From Selaginella moellendorffii (Eukaryota > Streptophyta > Lycopodiopsida > Selaginellales > Selaginellaceae): 64,000 nt of DNA. The notes beneath the pieces were generated by a model. That model was not told the origin of the DNA, made no database searches, and saw only the letters and a list, made by a program, of their open reading frames with translations. Both the position numbers and the translations under genes were made by a program. Shown here one piece after another: positions 31,320 to 42,468 of this stretch; the stretch's first letter is position 1; the number at the start of each line of letters is the position of its first letter. Location: positions 11,348 through 75,347 of the forward strand of contig NW_003314366.1 of assembly GCF_000143415.4 (NCBI RefSeq), read 5' to 3'.

Positions 31320-33905
31320 TGTTACATGACACACCTCGCCACATGTCCATTAGGGTTTTCCTGTTCTGTCTGCTACTCATGGTATCAGAGCTGGAATAGC
31401 ACTATGGAAGGAAAGCCATTCATCCGCAAGTTTGATGGAGAAGGGTTTGAGGGATTCAAGATCCATCTTGAATCCTATCTCTTGTTTCATGGTTTGTTGG
31501 GGATTGTAGATGGGACAGAGTCATCACCGGCTCTAGGCTTTAGCGCTGCCGAGGTGCGTGATTGGAACCTTCGGGATTCCAAGGCTAGAGGGAGTATTGT
31601 GATGTGCTTGTCCTCGAATGTTCTCTTTGCTGCCCCATCGATTCCAAAGTCCACTACGGTAGAGCTTTGGAAGTGGCTGAGTGACACCTATGGCACCAAG
31701 AGTGAAATGGATGTCTTCAACATCCATTCACAAATGGATTCCTTGAGGCTAGAGGAAAATGGCAGTATCCAGACTCACACTGCCGAACTCCAAGGCTTCT
31801 TCACACAACTTGTGGCTGCTGGGGTGAAACACTATCTCACAGATGAGTAGTAGAGGCTGCAGCTCTACAGGTCCTTGCCAGCTAGCTGGAAGAATACAGT
31901 TGAGAGCCTGCTTCTCCAACCAGGGATGACTTGGGCAAATGCCATGAGGAGTCTTCACAACATTGAGGCCATGCGAAGCAAGAGAGCTGAAATGCCGCAG
32001 GTTATGTATGCTTCGCAGGCTTCTGGTGATGCCAAGGTGGCAAAACTGCATGCAGCTGCAAATGCCCAGAAAGGGTAAAATTCCATGGCATCTAGGCGTG
32101 CCAAGCCCAGACTTGCTAAGAATCAGTGTGCTCGCTGCTTGGAGATGGGCCACTGGGCTTGAGATTGCCTTGCTCCCAAGCCTGTCAAGCGACTAGCTAC
32201 GCCGGCAAAAGCCAATCTACTCGAGCATGATGGAATTGCTACAGCAAATGAGGCTGCTGAGGAGCTCTACAACGCAGAGGCAATTGCAGCACCAAGCCGG
32301 TGGCTCTTAGACTTTGGTTGTATTAATCTTATGAGCAATAAGAAGAGTCTTTTTGAGTGTTATCAGCCAAGTATTGGAAAACATGGTGTTCATTTAGGTG
32401 ACAATACCATTATCCCGTAGAAGGCATTGGGCAATTTTGGCTCTCACTTGATCATGGGAGGACCATGGCCTTTGATGGTGCCATGCGCGTTTCCACTTTG
32501 CGACGAAACTTAATGTCTGTCGCCAAGATATATGATCAAAATGTAGTGGTAATCTTTGATGCAAAGGGAGTCTCTTTGGTTGACTCTAGCAACTTTTATA
32601 TGCTTGGGACACAATTGCTTTGTGGGTCATGCATTGGGGACTTGTATGAGATTATTGCTGCTGACCCGGTTCAAGCCTTTCAGACTGTGGAGGTAGATTC
32701 TTGTGCGGAGCTTTGGCATAAAAGACTTGGTCATGTTCATTACCAATCTCTTCAACGGATGAAATCCCAAGATATTGTTACTGGATTGGATTTCCGACGT
32801 ATCCCATCTACATTTTGTGAAGCTTGCATTTTAGGCAAGCATCACCATCAGAATTTCTCGCCGAGTAAGCATCGAGCACTTAACTTCTGGACTTGGTCCA
32901 TTCTGATCTTTGCGGCCCCATGGACGTGCCAAGTCACAATGGGGCAAGATATTTCATCACATTTATTGATGACTATAGCCGTCGAACATGCATCCACTTC
33001 TTGATGCGTAAAAGTGATGCAGTTGTTGCCTTTCAAACGTACAAGGCCTATGTTGAAAACCTCCTTGGTCGAAAGATAAAATCTCTTCAAGTTGATGGTG
33101 GTGGTGAATACCTCAACAATGATCTTCGGGGCATCTGTCATGATGTAAGCATACAACTGCAAGCCACAGCCCGCTACACCCCCCAGCAAAATGGTGTTGT
33201 AGAAAGGAAGAATCGCACTCTTGTTAATGCTGCTCACACTTTGTTAGCTGATGCACATCTTGACAAGATGTTTTGGCAAGAGGCTATAGCCACAGCAATG
33301 CATGTACAAAATTGCCTTGCCACGGCTGCTTTGGATGGAAAAACCCTTGAGGCATTTTGGACAGGTTCTACTCCTAATGTGTCCCACTTTCAAGTCTTCA
33401 GTTGTGCAGCATATTCACATACCCCTGATCAACTCCGGAAAAAGCTAAATCCCAAAAGTAAAAAATTCATCTGGATATGCACAGGACGACACCATCGGGA
33501 GAAAAACTTACAAATTATGGGATCTTGCATCTCACAAGGCTCTTGTAAGCACAGATGTCATGTTCAATGAAGACGACTTTCCCATGCGTACAAAGGCTCT
33601 TCAAGATCCTTCTTTCATTGCTGAGACTCGACTTGTTCCTTTGATCCACTTATGGGAAATGGTCCACTCTTGCCTCTGCCTCAAGATCCTTCTTTCATTG
33701 CTGAGACTTGACTTGTTCCTTTGATCCACTTATGGGAGATGGTCCACTCTTGCCTCCACCTCAAGATCCTATTCATGAGTTGCCACCAGAGATTCCACTA
33801 GGGAATCCTCCACTTCTAGACATGCTTGAACTAGCTGATGCTCCTCCAGTCGAGGACAGGCCTCCAACACCTCCACCACCTTGTTGACGTCATGGCATGC
33901 CTGAT
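31320..33905 (+). mobile_element. Copia element, right copy (LTR end to gap)
   Basis: The order is short LTR (31,320-31,379), tRNA-Met primer site (31,380-31,391), gag (from 31,403), broken zinc knuckle (32,120-32,175), protease with DFG (about 32,310), GAG-pre-integrase (32,465-32,880), integrase core (32,893-33,570) and the 80-bp tandem duplication (33,610-33,769). It is cut by the gap at 33,906. Frameshifts match the left copy; single-residue differences include F/S in the LMxVAKIY segment and D/G in CISQxSCKH. Confidence 0.85.
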
Positions 33906-34005
33906 NNNNNNNNNNNNNNNNNNNNNNNNNNNNNNNNNNNNNNNNNNNNNNNNNNNNNNNNNNNNNNNNNNNNNNNNNNNNNNNNNNNNNNNNNNNNNNN
34001 NNNNN
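33906..34005. other. Assembly gap (100 N)
   Basis: Exactly 100 N. Sequence before it pairs with left position 17,585 and sequence after it with 13,093, so about 4.5 kb of the left arm (copia RT plus chromovirus gag-pro) is either missing from the right arm or hidden in this gap. Confidence 0.98.
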
Positions 34006-34307
34006 GGAGCTACGCCCGACTCCCTGCGGGGATGTCGAATCCGTAGACGTATTCTACGGAGGTTGGGTTCAAGTCCCAACCCCCTAGTAAAGCAAGGCTG
34101 GGTTCAAGTCCTGACCCCATTCTAGGGCGTGGTGAGGTGAGGAGTATAGGGACACCTATATTCCGTTGTCATGAGCTCTTGGCCGGGGAGGCTAACTTAG
34201 GCACATCGCTAAGTGGGGGGATGCCCCCGAAGACATGGTCAACAAGTCGTAGGATAAAAAAGAGACGTTCGATGTGGGCATCAAACTTCTTCTATGGGTG
34301 GTGGAGT
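34006..34307 (+). mobile_element. Chromovirus 3' non-coding region, right copy
   Basis: Mirror of 12,791-13,093 (coordinate sum 47,098). It includes the two GGGTTCAAGTCC motifs (34,068 and 34,101) and ends with the polypurine-like CTATGGGTGGTGGAGT. Confidence 0.7.
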
Positions 34308-34620
34308 TGTAAGGAACCAACTCGCCGAGGTGTCGTAGGCTAAAGGAACCCCGAAAACATGACCAAAATGACAAAGAGTTCATCGGATGGGACCAAGTCA
34401 AAGATCGAGTCCAAGACCGACTCTAGGACCGAGTTCGAGATAGAGTCCGAAATCGAGTCCGAGACCGACTCGGGGACCGAGTTCGAGTCCGAGTTCGAGA
34501 CCGAGTTTGAGACGGAGTCCGAGATCCGAAATCGGGTCCGAGACCAAGTCCGAGGTCGAGTCCGAAGTCGGGTCCGAGATCGGGTCTGAGATCGAGTCCG
34601 AGATCGAGTCCGAGACCAGC
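34308..34620 (+). repeat. Chromovirus LTR start with GAGTCC array, right copy
   Basis: The LTR starts TGTAAGGAACCAACTCGCC and carries the array 34,395-34,618. It breaks at about 34,620, where gag-region sequence of the same family follows in place of the rest of the LTR. Confidence 0.7.
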
Positions 34621-34829
34621 GAGCAAGTACGTGGGGGAGTCAAGCGAAAAGAAACAAACCCATGGATAAGAAGGTGAAGTCGTTTAGCAGCATGGGAAAC
34701 AACATATGCTACAACTGCGGTGAAGCGGGACACTTTTCGAGGGAATGTCCCTACCCAAAGAAGGCCAGAGCCAATATGGCCATTAAGTCGGGTGAAGTCC
34801 AAATTGAGGTATGTGATCCAGTCCCTAGC
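34621..34829 (+). pseudogene. Chromovirus zinc-knuckle fragment next to the giant transposon
   Basis: This piece matches 14,115-14,300 in reverse, with the CCHC box CYNCGEAGHFSREC. It stops within GATCCAGTCCCTA at the transposon TIR. It is joined directly to the LTR array upstream, which is not its native neighbour, so at least one deletion or template switch made this junction. Confidence 0.75.
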
Positions 34830-34853
34830 AAGCTCTATTTCGTTAAAGTGGGA
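34830..34853 (+). repeat. Left terminal inverted repeat
   Basis: It begins AAGCTCTATTTCG and ends TTAAAGTGGGA, a perfect reverse complement of 48,635-48,658. Just inside, AAGTGGGA is followed by TCCCACTT, so the end can also fold on itself. Confidence 0.85.
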
Positions 34854-35258
34854 ATTGTCATTATCCCACTTGTAAAATAAGGTTTCCAAACCTTTATATA
34901 GTATATAAATATAACAAAATTCAACTGCATTGAGGCACATGCCATTTTATTTTAAACAAGGAAATGTCTACTTAATCACTTCTCCTCCCCCTGCCACTGC
35001 TTCACCTCTCTCTTCTCCTTGTCATCGTCGTCCAATTTCTTTCCATCCTTTTAATATTGGCTCAGTTGCTCCGAGTCTAGGTGGAGCCCAAGTCCCCATT
35101 CAATCTTTACTTTCCCCTTATTAATAAAACAACTTCGTAGACTTCCAATAACATGCTGTAAATGCAAATCCTCTCAAAGAATTGTCTTTTAATATTAATA
35201 CAATGGCATGGAACCCCATGCCATAATAAGTTACATTTTTAAATAAATACATGCCATC
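34854..35258. other. Left subterminal non-coding region
   Basis: A/T-rich sequence with no gene. It holds a half-copy of the dispersed palindrome at 34,933-34,947 and a full copy at 35,202-35,224. AATAAA-like signals near 35,120 and 35,240 may serve 3' ends of the minus-strand gene. Confidence 0.5.
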
Positions 35259-38200
35259 TCAGACTGTTATTTTTTGCCTCCAACGCCTATACAATAACCT
35301 TGGAATTTCATCACTCTCCACACTATCAGGAATTAAGCCCAATAGTAATGCCATCTCTTCTCTAATACGTCCACGCTCATGTTCAGTGGTCGAAGAACCC
35401 ATCCGGTTGAGCAGATTATGGAGATGTGGATAGTGCTTGGCTAGACAATATACATGCCATAAATGATGACTGGTGTCTGTCCGATCAAATGGCTTCTGAT
35501 ATACCGTTCCATCTGCCATTTGGTTGATTTCTGCAGCCACCTCCTGGACTGGCCGGTTCTCTATCACCATCGCTTCAAGCCGTTTTGCAAGGTCCCCCAG
35601 AACATACGGTTTCTTCTCCCTAGTTTCCATACTGCAAGAGATGGGGTGCACTGCATATGTGTGCGTGTTCGCTGCAGTTTTAATCGGCGAGTCATCGATG
35701 ATGAGGATTTCACTTGACCTAGCAGTCCGGTTCATCACTACAGCCTCTGCCTTGACGAAGATGGGCTTGCTACCCCTCACATGGACCATAGTCAAGCAAT
35801 CCTCCTGCGTTAGGAGAAAGTCAAATGGTAATATTACTCGCGTCTGATCGTGCATCATCTGTAGCAACGTTAATGCATTGTGGCGCATCATGGATGTCCA
35901 AACTCCCAATTGCAATTTGAACCCGGCCCTCTGTTTTAAGTGTCGCATGGTCATTATTAGATCCCGCAGTTTCTCCCGTGTGATTAATGTGAATCTGTCT
36001 CTTTTGACCAACTTGCGACCGCAGGCTTTGGAGGGTGGAGTGACATTCGAGGACGAGCCACGCTCATGGGAGAAAAGGACACCGTTCAGATCAAAAACGA
36101 TACAGTACTTTCGCCGTGACTCTGAAATGAAATGCGTCAGCATAAAAAATGGTACAAGTCAATTTTACCATCTACAATATTAGCGAATGGTGCTCCCGAT
36201 GGTCGTTGAGAGGGTTTTGGTCGAGGAAACGTGAAGGGCGGAAATACTCTCCTCTGCAATGTGGGGTCAATCGCATCCGATGGCGTGTGGGCACATGCCA
36301 TTTCAGCTGTAGACTCTGGTACAACTGGCTCAACAGTGGCATGGGGTGGTTCCGATGGCATGTGATCACACGCCATTTCAACTGGTGCCTCCGTTGGCAA
36401 AGTGGACATGACCGAACAGGCAGCAGGGGTGGTGTAGGGAGGTTCCAACGGCGCGTAGTCAGACGATTGGGCACACGTTGAGTCCGTTGGAAATGAGGAT
36501 ACGACCGGCTCGGCGGCTGGGGCGGCCTCATGCGGGTCCAATGGCGCCTGGTCACCGTCAGTTGGATACGTGGACAAGATTGACTCAGTGGTATGGGCAG
36601 CATCAAGTGGAGCGTGGTCAGCTTGCTTGGCGTTGATATGGATAGTAGCCTCCACCAGCTCTGATGACTCTTGCAGGCAAGTAGAGTCCACTAGCGGATC
36701 CATATGCATGTCCAAATATCTCCCTTTGATTGAGATGGTATCCTCCCGTGCTACTAAAAACAAACTCATTAGCACATTGAATCGACTATACTGTATTTAC
36801 CATCAACTGCTATTGAGGAACTAGGACCGATATCACTTGGGCGCACTGCTGATTCTGAAGGATTGGACATACGTTTCGACCCTTGCTTGGCATTATCCTT
36901 CCTCGACACTAAAGGCTAGAGTTTGTATCTTAATTCAACTGAATAATCTCTACTTACCATTTCTTCTGCGACCTACATGGACAATGTTAGAAATGGTAAA
37001 AGGTTAGGAATGGATGTACTATTATTTACCTGATGGTTTGTCTTGTATGACCTTCCTCCGCTGCTCTTTGGCCACCTCAGGCTGGCCATCGTCGTCATCA
37101 TCGTCATCGTCGTTATTGTGATCGTCACCATTGTGAGGACCATCCAAGTCCTCTTCGTCCTCCTCTTCTTCGTCCTCCTCTTCTTTGTCCTCCTCTTCGT
37201 CCTTCTGCTCTTCCTGCTCATTATCTTTCTCTGGCTCCTCATCCCCCTCCTGCATTTCTTCCATAGGCTGCTCAGGCTGGATGGCTTGTTTTTCCAGGAC
37301 CATCTTGGGAAAATCATCTAGCCGAGTCTCCATCTCAAAATACAAGACATCCATAGCCTGTTTTAGTGCTTGACCTAGGACCGTATCCTCACGCGACTGT
37401 CTTAACATGGTTTCTGCACGTTCTTGCACCCTTTGAAGACGACGAGATGAGAAAAACGTGGCCCTGACTTGAAAAGCATCCCTCATCCATTGTACCTCTC
37501 CATTGAGATTGGGGAAGGGGAGTCCGCCATAGGAATCTGAGTCAGAAGGTGGTGACTGGCTCCTTTCACTCAGCCCTTGATCTGCAATGAATGGCATGAG
37601 CACACACGCCATAACCGCGAGGCATTACCTATCATCTTTTCGTTGCCCTTCTTCCTTTTCGAATCTAACGCCTCTGATCCCGACGACTGTCCAACGTGCT
37701 TTCGCTTTTTATGACCACTGTCAGTTTGAGCTTGGCTGGTGCTTGCCTGTTTTGCCTTTGAAGAAGTGTCTCCTGCAAGGAATGGCATGAGACCACACGC
37801 CATTGCAAATATAATTTGTACCTCCTTTTTTCCTATTGGTTGTCTGTTTGTCCTTCTTCGACGCGCCACCAGTGCGCTTTTCAGTCCTCGTGTCTGAATA
37901 TTCACAACGATCTATAATCAAAATGGCGTGAGGCCTCACGTGACCTTACCTTGTGCAGGTTGTGAGCTCGGCCTAACATCAGTAGCTGTTAACGCCGTTT
38001 CAGCATCTGGGGGTGGCCACGCTCCTGCATACAGAGCTTGTGAGATAACATTTAAACTTAAAGTGCGTACTCACCAGGTTCGTAGAGAAGATACTGTTTT
38101 TCTTTGGCAACTGTAATTATATGCTCCATTGAAGTCACCTCTTCAATGGAGTTTGTCACCGCAACACACGGGACACCCTTGAGTAGTGCGGCTCGAAAGA

Positions 38201-40049
38201 ATAGTCCGCCGCAGTTGTACTCGACAACGCATTTGCCCTTGGAGTCACCCGCTATTGCGTTGAAGACCCAGCTGAGCATTTCCCATGCTGCACCTGGAGC
38301 TTTCTTTGGATTCGAAAGCTCCATAGCCGTCTTCAGTTCCTCAGGCACGGGTAAATTGACCTCCCTCAGATCAATTCGATCGGCCTTGTCGAACGAAGCT
38401 GGGAAGTCACTCCAGTCCCACTCTGCTGCAGGACCAATAACAAGGGCGAGTGTGAAGATGCGGACATTCGTCGGTATCTTCTTCTTAGCCATTATACCAT
38501 GGATCTCCCGCATCTCCTTGCCTTTCAACCGAGCCTTCACCTCGTTCAAGGCCTTCCAGAACTTGTGATAGGATTCGGAGTCGTAGATCATATAGTGGAC
38601 TGAAGATTCCACCTCCGCAAGTCCCACCATTAAGTCAATGATGGAGCTGACTTCGTCTGCATGAGTGATCTCCTCGTTTGTGAAGTCCATCACACAAAAG
38701 ATGTTCTTGACCTGCTCATCTCCGCGGGAAACGATGCTTCTCCACCTTTGATCCTCATCCGAATTCACGTATACCCGGTAAGGTTCTCGATAGGCCTCTG
38801 CTGCGGGGTCGAGCTGTTTCTGAAGCCGGCGGTCGACATCCCTCTTAATGAAATTTGGATACTGATCCAACTTCTCAGCTTTACTTTTCGTGGCATCCCG
38901 CAGCAGATCGATGAACTTGGGGGCCCCCTTCACGTAGTCGTCGATGTCTTCATTTGACAACTCCAGCTCTTCCATCATCTCTTGCGTGGTGTCGATGCTC
39001 ACCCTCTCCACGGCCACTTGCTCGAAGATCCAATCCTTCAATAGCGCACGAGCTCTCAGAGTCGTGCACAAGTTCTCGTATGTCACAATATGGCCGGGAG
39101 TCATTTTGGTCTTGTTGAAGACTACCTCACCACGTAGAAGAGCATTAGCCACTGTCAGAAGGTCGTCGTCGTCTAGAGACCGCGAGAAACGCAAGGCGTT
39201 GAGCTTCAAATCATTGGGCTTCCGGCCGTCCTCCACACCCATTGAGTTTAGCAACTCCCCGTCATGGTACTTCCTCAGCACATCTACCCATTTGTCAAAA
39301 ACAACTTTTGTCGCGAGTAGAATGTTATGGATGCTGAGTGTGTCATTGACCCCCAGTGTTTTCGAGAGAAGACTCCAGAATTCCTGCAATGGAAATGGCG
39401 TGAGGCCACATGCTATGCCACATGCAACGAGGCTTACCTGCCAGGCGCTAGTTGCTAGTGCACGTCCTTGTCCTGGTTTTTGTGGCTTCTTCAGTTGAAC
39501 CCAGAGCTTCCGTGTTCGTGCCAATGTCTCGTGCAGACCCGATTTGTAGCACGTTTCTTGCTTGACATTCTGCGCGTGGGAGATGTATATGATAGATCGG
39601 AGGGGCGAGTTGCCTTTTATCAGGCGGACAACTCTTGTCTTGAAGACTTTCTTCACCTCCTCGCCCACCATAATATCCACAACTATCTGTTGCATCGCCA
39701 AGCTAGAATGCTGCCCGGAGACGGCATAGAACCGGATGTTCTGATCGTCCAACACCTTCCTATTGATCAAGTCTGGAAACCTCGTCTCGCCCTTCATTGT
39801 TCGGTAGTAGGGGATCACGTCTGCGATGTCGGGTGTTACTGGACTTGCCAGCATCTTCTGCTTCAGTTTCTCCACCCACTCATCAGATACTAGCCTGTGG
39901 TTGTATTTGCTTTGGATCTCGATACGGCTCACGTCGATTGTATATACTTTGTTGGAATAGTAACAACTACTATTCTTCTTGCTCTTTCTGCTCTTTGCGG
40001 CTCTTCTTTTTGGTGGGTGTAGTGTTCGAACCCGAGGCAATGGCATCAC
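35259..40049 (-). CDS. Multi-exon gene: ParB-like N-terminus to FCP1/NIF-type HAD phosphatase C-terminus
   Basis: Minus-strand exons are about 39,438-40,049, 38,075-39,383, 37,950-38,024, 37,822-37,893, 37,629-37,772, 37,030-37,581, 36,958-36,972 (15-nt microexon), 36,801-36,908, 36,169-36,753 and 35,259-36,121. All junctions are GT-AG, introns are 47-57 nt, and the phase is kept throughout (internal exons from 75 to 585 nt are multiples of three). The N-terminal YTIDVSRIEI and FYAVSGQHSSLA resemble ParB-type domains (weak). Next come a helical segment, an acidic run (DEEEDKEEEDEEEEDEEDL), about 30-residue APLDP repeats, and an FCP1/NIF domain with VFDLNGVL, GVWTSM and ILIIDDSP. The usual DxDxT reads DLNGV, as in many plant paralogues. 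The true start is unresolved; an overlapping upstream frame reaches 40,614. It could be two genes. Confidence 0.6.
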
Positions 40050-40614
40050 CGAGTAGCTTCTTTTTTGGAGCAGCAGAGTCGGACGTCGGCTTGAGCTTGA
40101 CCACCCTTTTCTGCTTCGGGGTAGTTTCCAGATCGACCCCCTTCCCCTTCGCTTCGCAAACTGGAGGCACTCTCAACGGCTCAATGTTGGAATATAGTTT
40201 TTGAACATCGCCGTAGGTGAGGTCCGTGGATTCCATGTGATCTTCATAGACCCGCAGCGTCTTTGAAATTGTGGGCCTCCTGGACAACCTCTCCCTAGCT
40301 CCCTCTAGGAATACCTCATAGCCGCTGCCCCCCTCCGGGAAGCCGCTAGGATGTGCAAGGTGGATCTTGAAGGCGGACGCTGTCTCTACCACAAGTGCCA
40401 GTCCATATTCTTGCATGGAACTGCATGGAGTGTCTGTCACTTGGATGAGGATCCCCATGCATTCTTTTCTCCCACCATCTGTGTTGTACAGCATCAGATC
40501 CTCGCCTTCCATCCCGAAAGTCCAACTGGTGAGCTCCTCCCCCTTCTCTGCATCCACATTGACAGTGGCTGGAAGAAGAACGCAATTCCTCGCCTGTTCA
40601 GAAATGCACAACAA
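39970..40614 (-). CDS. Unknown ORF upstream of, and overlapping, the ParB-like gene
   Basis: The frame encodes about 210 residues with no recognised domain: a compact N-terminal part (ATVNVDAEKGEELTSWTFGM, then YGLALVVETASAFKIHL) and a basic, low-complexity C-terminus (KQKRVVKLK, KKKSRKEQKEQEE). An acceptor-like TTTCTGAACAG precedes GCGAGG at about 40,595, so it may begin with an upstream exon; GCTTCTAATG|GTAAGT near 40,830 is a candidate donor. Its 3' end overlaps the ParB-like frame by 80 bp in another frame. I could not find a phase-preserving intron that joins them. It may be the first exon of that gene or a separate gene. Confidence 0.45.
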   Translation of the reverse strand: MLCISEQARNCVLLPATVNVDAEKGEELTSWTFGMEGEDLMLYNTDGGRKECMGILIQVTDTPCSSMQEYGLALVVETASAFKIHLAHPSGFPEGGSGYEVFLEGARERLSRRPTISKTLRVYEDHMESTDLTYGDVQKLYSNIEPLRVPPVCEAKGKGVDLETTPKQKRVVKLKPTSDSAAPKKKLLGDAIASGSNTTPTKKKSRKEQKEQEE

Positions 40615-40984
40615 TTAGAGCTGACAGATGAAAAGCTAGCAGCTGGAAATAACGTGAGGCCACACGCCATTCACCACTGCATCAGATGTCTTGAGGCTGC
40701 ATCCTAAGATGGCGTGAGGCTACACGCCATCTGTAACCGGACTGCACTCGAGAGCCCAATCGGTGCATGCCAATGTTGCTACTAAATGGCATGTGGCCTC
40801 ATGCCATTTTCTACTTGGCCTAAAAGACTTACCATTAGAAGCCGAATGGAGGCCGTGACAATCGAGGCCGGACTCGCTGGCGAATGTGCACTGTGTGTGT
40901 AGCGGATCGTAGCAGCAAGGCTACTCTGCCACTTACAGTTGGAGAGTGGTGCTGAAATCTCCCGGGACGCCAAGTGGGCTGCGT

Positions 40985-41225
40985 GTGGGTGGCGGAGTGG
41001 GCGGCGGAGTTGGCGGCGAAGTTACAAAAGTGGACGCCGATGCACACGAGCGCGATGCGAGCGCGAGTGTGATGCAAGCGCGAGTGTGATGCAAGCGCGA
41101 GTGGACGCCGATGCACACGAGAAACATGTAGAGAAGTGAGCGTGATCGCGAGTGGGAGCGCGATGCGAGCGGGAGCGCGAGTGTGATGCGAGCGCGAGCG
41201 CGAGTGTGCGAGCGCGAGTATGAAG
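40985..41225. repeat. GCGAGTGTGATGCGAGCGC low-complexity repeat
   Basis: Imperfect short units of GCGCGAGTGTGATGC and GATGCACACGAG recur. Open frames across it are low-complexity RSRSH-type and are not genes. Confidence 0.8.
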
Positions 41226-42434
41226 CAAAATGCAAAACCTAACCTCACACGCGCGAAATGTCACAACGGTTGGTAATCCCGCCACGTCATCATTCCTCGG
41301 ACTTGGGCGCCACCATTAATTTCTGGATTGCCGCGCGCATGCAAGCATGCAAAATCCAAAAGAAATCCGCAACGTCATCATTCCTCAGACTGCATGCACG
41401 CGAAATCCAAAAGAAAGATCATGATTGGGATATCATTTAATACCCTCGCTATATTTATACCATGCATGATTGGATATTCCAAAGCATCTTGTATTTCCAA
41501 AAATGGCAGATGTTCAGCTAAATAAAGAAATTCTATCTGTTTCTATTTTTCTCTCAAATCAATATTATAGCGTGTGGGCTCATGCAATTTTGAACCAAAG
41601 AAACCCAAAAAACGTTGGACCCAAAATATTTTGAAAAAACCCAAAAAACCCTAAACATTTTAAACCCAAAAATCTAGGCGTCCTGTGGCGTTATTCCTTG
41701 AATGGCGTGTGGGCGCATGCCATTTTCAGGGCCAAATGCTGAATGGAGAAAAATTCCCTTTCAGTGCAAATGCTGCAAGAGGCAGATGCCGAGCACAAAG
41801 GACTGTAACTACCTCACATGACACAGATAAACTTTTCTCTATTTGGCAAAGATAAACTTTATAGCGTGTGGGCTCATGCAATTTTGAACCCAAAAAATGC
41901 ACCAAAAAATTCTCGGCGTCATCTGGCATTATCTCTTGAATGGCGTGGGGCCGCATGCCATTTTCAGGGGCACATAGGAGTATATTCCTAGAATATTCTG
42001 ACACGCGCGAGATTTTTTTGAGTTTTCTGGAGATCCAACCGTTAGATCGCAACTAAATTTTACAGAATGGTATACAATGTCTTTCTTGATGACTCTGCAA
42101 AGAAGCATCTCGATCGGACACCACATGAGACCACACGAGCCTTACAATGTTTCAGGGGCATTTGCCATAGATCCGACCGTTATTTTTCTCCAAGATTTTA
42201 CAGTTTGGTGTGCATTGACCTTTCCATCGACACTGCAAAGGGACATCACAATCAGATGCGGGATCACAAGAAACTAACTTCACTAACTCTGGTTTCACCA
42301 AGATCTACGTAAGGAGTTATGAAATGAAAGGACCCTCTCTATTGAAATGTGTTTATGGTCCTAGGGGCATTGTGACATATCAAAGGATTTTGCATCAAGT
42401 TTTGTATTTGCATGTTTATCAAGCTACTGAATTG

Positions 42435-42468
42435 CTAAACCCTAAACCCTAAACCCTAAACCCTAAAC
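42435..42468 (+). repeat. Interstitial plant-type telomere repeat
   Basis: CTAAACCCTAAACCC... contains four and a half tandem CCCTAAA units in unique sequence, so it is an internal tract and not a chromosome end. Confidence 0.9.

Noticed and set aside
38075-38330. A DNA methyltransferase domain in the minus-strand transposon gene (CVVEYNCGGLFFRAALLKGV)
   Set aside because: The stretch loosely recalls a SAM-binding fold, but no catalytic motif is visible, so I did not name it.
39384-39437. In-frame peptide VSLVACGIACGLTPFPLQ as part of the ParB-like protein
   Set aside because: The 54 nt are bounded by GTAAGC and TTGCAG and contain the palindrome; removal keeps the frame, so an intron is the simpler reading.
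40782-40973. First exon of the minus-strand gene (frame ending in RLLM before GTAAGT)
   Set aside because: The donor looks fair, but the frame lacks an ATG and no phase-consistent link to the 40,614 frame could be shown.
42435-42468. Chromosome end
   Set aside because: Only about 34 bp of telomere repeat, with unique sequence continuing on both sides.
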